A stretch of 5,676 nt of DNA from Gemmatimonadota bacterium (GTDB lineage: Bacteria > JAAXHH01): NCBI GenBank assembly GCA_026713285.1, contig JAPOOT010000130.1, positions 1 through 5,676 on the forward strand, in the 5' to 3' direction. Within the stretch, counting starts at the first letter, position 1. Every line of letters begins with the position of its first letter. The translations under genes and the position numbers were made by a program. Positions 4,205 to 5,676 of the stretch are shown here, piece after piece. The notes under the pieces are model-generated. The model was not told the origin of the DNA and did not search any database. It saw only the letters and a program-made list of their open reading frames with translations.

Positions 4205-5676
4205 ATGAGCATCCGCGTGCGAAACTGGCGCGACCAGGCGCCTTACGTCGGGCATATCAGCGCGCTGGTCTGGACGCTGTACCAGTCCCATGACAAAGAC
4301 GAAACCTCTCCGCCCGAAATAAACCGGCTGCACGGCATCAACAGCTTCGTCAAGCATGGGCTGCAGGGCCACCAGCATTCGGACCACCACCAGCACGACA
4401 ATATCGAGCAGTTGTACTTCATACTTCGGGGGCGCGGCCAGCTCACCATCGGCGATGACAAGGTGGATGTCCGGGACGGCACGGCCGTCTACATGCCCGT
4501 GAACGTGCCTCACCAGGCCTTCAACGACGGAGAAGGCTGGATGGAGCATCTTATCGTCAGTTGCCCGCTGGACCAAATCCGGGAGGGCACGTCCGCGGTC
4601 CGGGACTGGCGCGACGTCCATCCGGTGGTGCTGGAAGACGGGACCGTGTCCTGGCCCCTGTTGCTGCGCGAAGAGGAGGCCCCGGCCGGCGAAGGCGGCG
4701 TTCTCCAGCGCGTCCATAGCGTGACCCGCTACGCCGTCCAGGGACGTCGGGAAACCGACTGGCAGGAGCTGGACGGGATTGAGCTGGTCCACTACGTGAT
4801 CAGCGGATATGGGACCATCGAAGAACTGGACGATAACCAGCAGGTGGTCACGGAAGGCTCCGCGGCCCACGTACTTCCAGGCGAAGCACACCGGTTCGTC
4901 AACCAGGGCGAAGGATGGTTCGAATACGTCACGTTCGCAGTCGAAGTAGGAGAAATCGAGGTGCCGGATGAATCCGACCAGGACGAGGACTCCGATGAAA
5001 CGGCCGAGCAGGCCGGCGAGGCGGAAGCCGCCGCCGCTACGGTATTGACGGATGTCGATTGGGATGAAGCCGACGCGGTCGAAACCGAAGAGGAAATCGA
5101 GGAATCGGTGGCTGCCGACGCGGCCGAAGAGGATGTGGACGAAGCCCCGGCTACAGGCGAAGTGGAAGATGACGACTCCGGCGTAATCGAAGCGGCAACC
5201 GATGAAGCAGACGAGGATGAAGCAGACGAGGATGCGGGGGACGAGGATGCAGGAGACGCGGAGGAAGATGACGACTCCCGCGAAATCGAAGCGGCAGCCG
5301 ATGAAGCAGACGCGGTAGAAGATGATGACGCCGAAGAAGAAACTGACGCGGTAGAAGACGATGACGCGGTAGAAGACGATGACGCGGAAGTAAACGATCT
5401 GACCGATACCGGCGAGGATCAGGAAGAAGACGATGGCGTCGACGACGCTGGAGTCGCCGAAATAGACGATGACGAAGAAGACGCGGTAGAAGACGATAAT
5501 CTGGAAGAAGATACTGACCCGGAAGACGATGACGCCGAAGTAAACGATCCGGCAGATACCGGCGAGGATCAGGAAGACGCGGAGAACGCCTCGATCGTAG
5601 CAGAGGAAGAAGACGATGACGTCGACGACGCGGAAGTAAACGATCCGGCAGATACCGGCGAGGATCAGGAAGACGC
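4205..5676 (+). CDS. Bicupin protein with a long acidic repetitive C-terminal tail (3' end outside window)
   Basis: The frame is open from the ATG to the window edge, giving 490 complete codons and no stop. Residues 1-252 are a double cupin without signal peptide. Cupin 1 has metal ligands H62, H64 and E68 (HHQHDNIE) and motif 2 as DGTAVYMPVNVPHQAFN, with H103 and N107. Cupin 2 (about 165-247) repeats the fold: GIELVHYVISGYG aligns with NIEQLYFILRGRG, and PGEAHRFVN gives H229. Its HxH pair is replaced by Q187 and L189, so probably only cupin 1 binds metal. From residue 254 on (nt 4964 on) the protein is almost pure Asp/Glu/Ala. By hand count 125 of 237 tail residues are acidic, with one Arg and no Lys, His or Cys, and the tail contains several in-frame repeats. 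Cupins of this kind include isomerases, dioxygenases and sugar-binding regulators; the reaction cannot be assigned. The tail is surely disordered and may bind cations, basic proteins or surfaces, but that is inference. The 21-nt spacing suggests one operon with the CoA-transferase gene. Confidence 0.88.
   Translation, partial: MSIRVRNWRDQAPYVGHISALVWTLYQSHDKDETSPPEINRLHGINSFVKHGLQGHQHSDHHQHDNIEQLYFILRGRGQLTIGDDKVDVRDGTAVYMPVNVPHQAFNDGEGWMEHLIVSCPLDQIREGTSAVRDWRDVHPVVLEDGTVSWPLLLREEEAPAGEGGVLQRVHSVTRYAVQGRRETDWQELDGIELVHYVISGYGTIEELDDNQQVVTEGSAAHVLPGEAHRFVNQGEGWFEYVTFAVEVGEIEVPDESDQDEDSDETAEQAGEAEAAAATVLTDVDWDEADAVETEEEIEESVAADAAEEDVDEAPATGEVEDDDSGVIEAATDEADEDEADEDAGDEDAGDAEEDDDSREIEAAADEADAVEDDDAEEETDAVEDDDAVEDDDAEVNDLTDTGEDQEEDDGVDDAGVAEIDDDEEDAVEDDNLEEDTDPEDDDAEVNDPADTGEDQEDAENASIVAEEEDDDVDDAEVNDPADTGEDQED
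5165..5311 (+). repeat. 48-nt direct repeat pair within the acidic tail
   Basis: Segments 5165-5212 and 5264-5311 are near-identical, with a few substitutions, and start 99 nt apart, so the reading frame is kept. They encode EDDDSGVIEAATDEAD and EDDDSREIEAAADEAD. The second copy holds the only arginine of the visible tail. Confidence 0.8.
5201..5260 (+). repeat. 15-nt tandem repeat, four copies, coding for DEADE-type units
   Basis: Copies are at 5201-5215, 5216-5230, 5231-5245 and 5246-5260. The first two are identical (gatgaagcagacgag); the last two have drifted to encode DAGDE and DAGDA. The units are in frame (residues 333-352) and look like recent slippage or unequal recombination products. 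Confidence 0.85.
5348..5383 (+). repeat. 18-nt exact tandem repeat coding for AVEDDD
   Basis: gcggtagaagacgatgac occurs twice back to back (5348-5365 and 5366-5383). A one-base variant lies at 5312-5329 and a diverged copy at 5483-5500. All are in frame, and the perfect copies share codon choice as well as protein sequence. Confidence 0.85.
5378..5676 (+). repeat. Interspersed 53-nt module, three copies, coding for DDAEVNDPADTGEDQED
   Basis: Copies start at 5378, 5528 and 5624; the last ends exactly at the window edge. Copies 2 and 3 differ at 2 of 53 positions; copy 1 is more diverged (about 6 differences from copy 2, encoding AEVNDLTDTGEDQEE). Spacings of 150 and 96 nt are multiples of three, so the frame is preserved. 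The array probably continues beyond the window. Confidence 0.85.

Noticed and set aside
2951..4891. A 646-codon open frame on the minus strand across the CaiB/BaiF and cupin genes
   Set aside because: It is antisense to two well-recognised genes, its translation shows no family motif, and long antisense frames are expected opposite GC-rich genes with strong third-position bias.
5165..5676. CRISPR-like array or non-coding satellite
   Set aside because: Repeats vary in length, have no regular unique spacers, and keep one reading frame without stops, so they are coding repeats.
4964..5676. EF-hand or dockerin-type calcium repeats in the acidic tail
   Set aside because: No DxDxDG loop with the required spacing and following Glu recurs; the Asp-rich units are irregular and lack the hydrophobic helices of EF-hands.

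Overview
The window is a gene-dense, GC-rich stretch of bacterial chromosome. All six supported genes lie on the + strand and are packed like an operon. From the sequence I can only say that the source looks like an uncultured or environmental bacterium with an aerobic, catabolic type of gene content. The genus cannot be read from it. No RNA gene, insertion sequence, CRISPR array, origin or convincing promoter or intrinsic terminator is visible.

Layout, left to right. At 2-541 lies the C-terminal end of a protein resembling the C-terminal region of M14-family zinc carboxypeptidases; its catalytic part is outside the window. After 31 nt comes an inosine/uridine-type nucleoside hydrolase (573-1535) with its metal and catalytic residues intact. 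It overlaps by ATGA with a classical NAD-type short-chain dehydrogenase (1532-2266). The SDR stop codon sits in the first of three copies of a 32-nt tandem repeat (2254-2344) that fills most of the next gap. Then follows a short AMP-binding (acyl-CoA synthetase-like) ORF (2379-3026). It holds only the N-terminal part of such an enzyme and has a ruined phosphate-binding loop. It overlaps by ATGA with a CaiB/BaiF-family gene (3023-4183) whose catalytic residues match alpha-methylacyl-CoA racemase. After 21 nt and a strong Shine-Dalgarno comes a double-cupin gene (4205 to beyond 5676). Its ~250-residue bicupin is fused to an extremely acidic, internally repetitive tail of at least 237 residues that is still open at the window edge.

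How the genes may work together (inference): the SDR, the CoA-transferase/racemase family protein and the cupin are common parts of small-molecule catabolic modules, with the nucleoside hydrolase perhaps feeding in ribosides. The substrate is not evident. The most unusual parts are the acidic repeat tail on the cupin, the truncated AMP-binding ORF that is translationally coupled to the CoA-transferase family gene, and the 32-nt repeat spanning the SDR stop codon.
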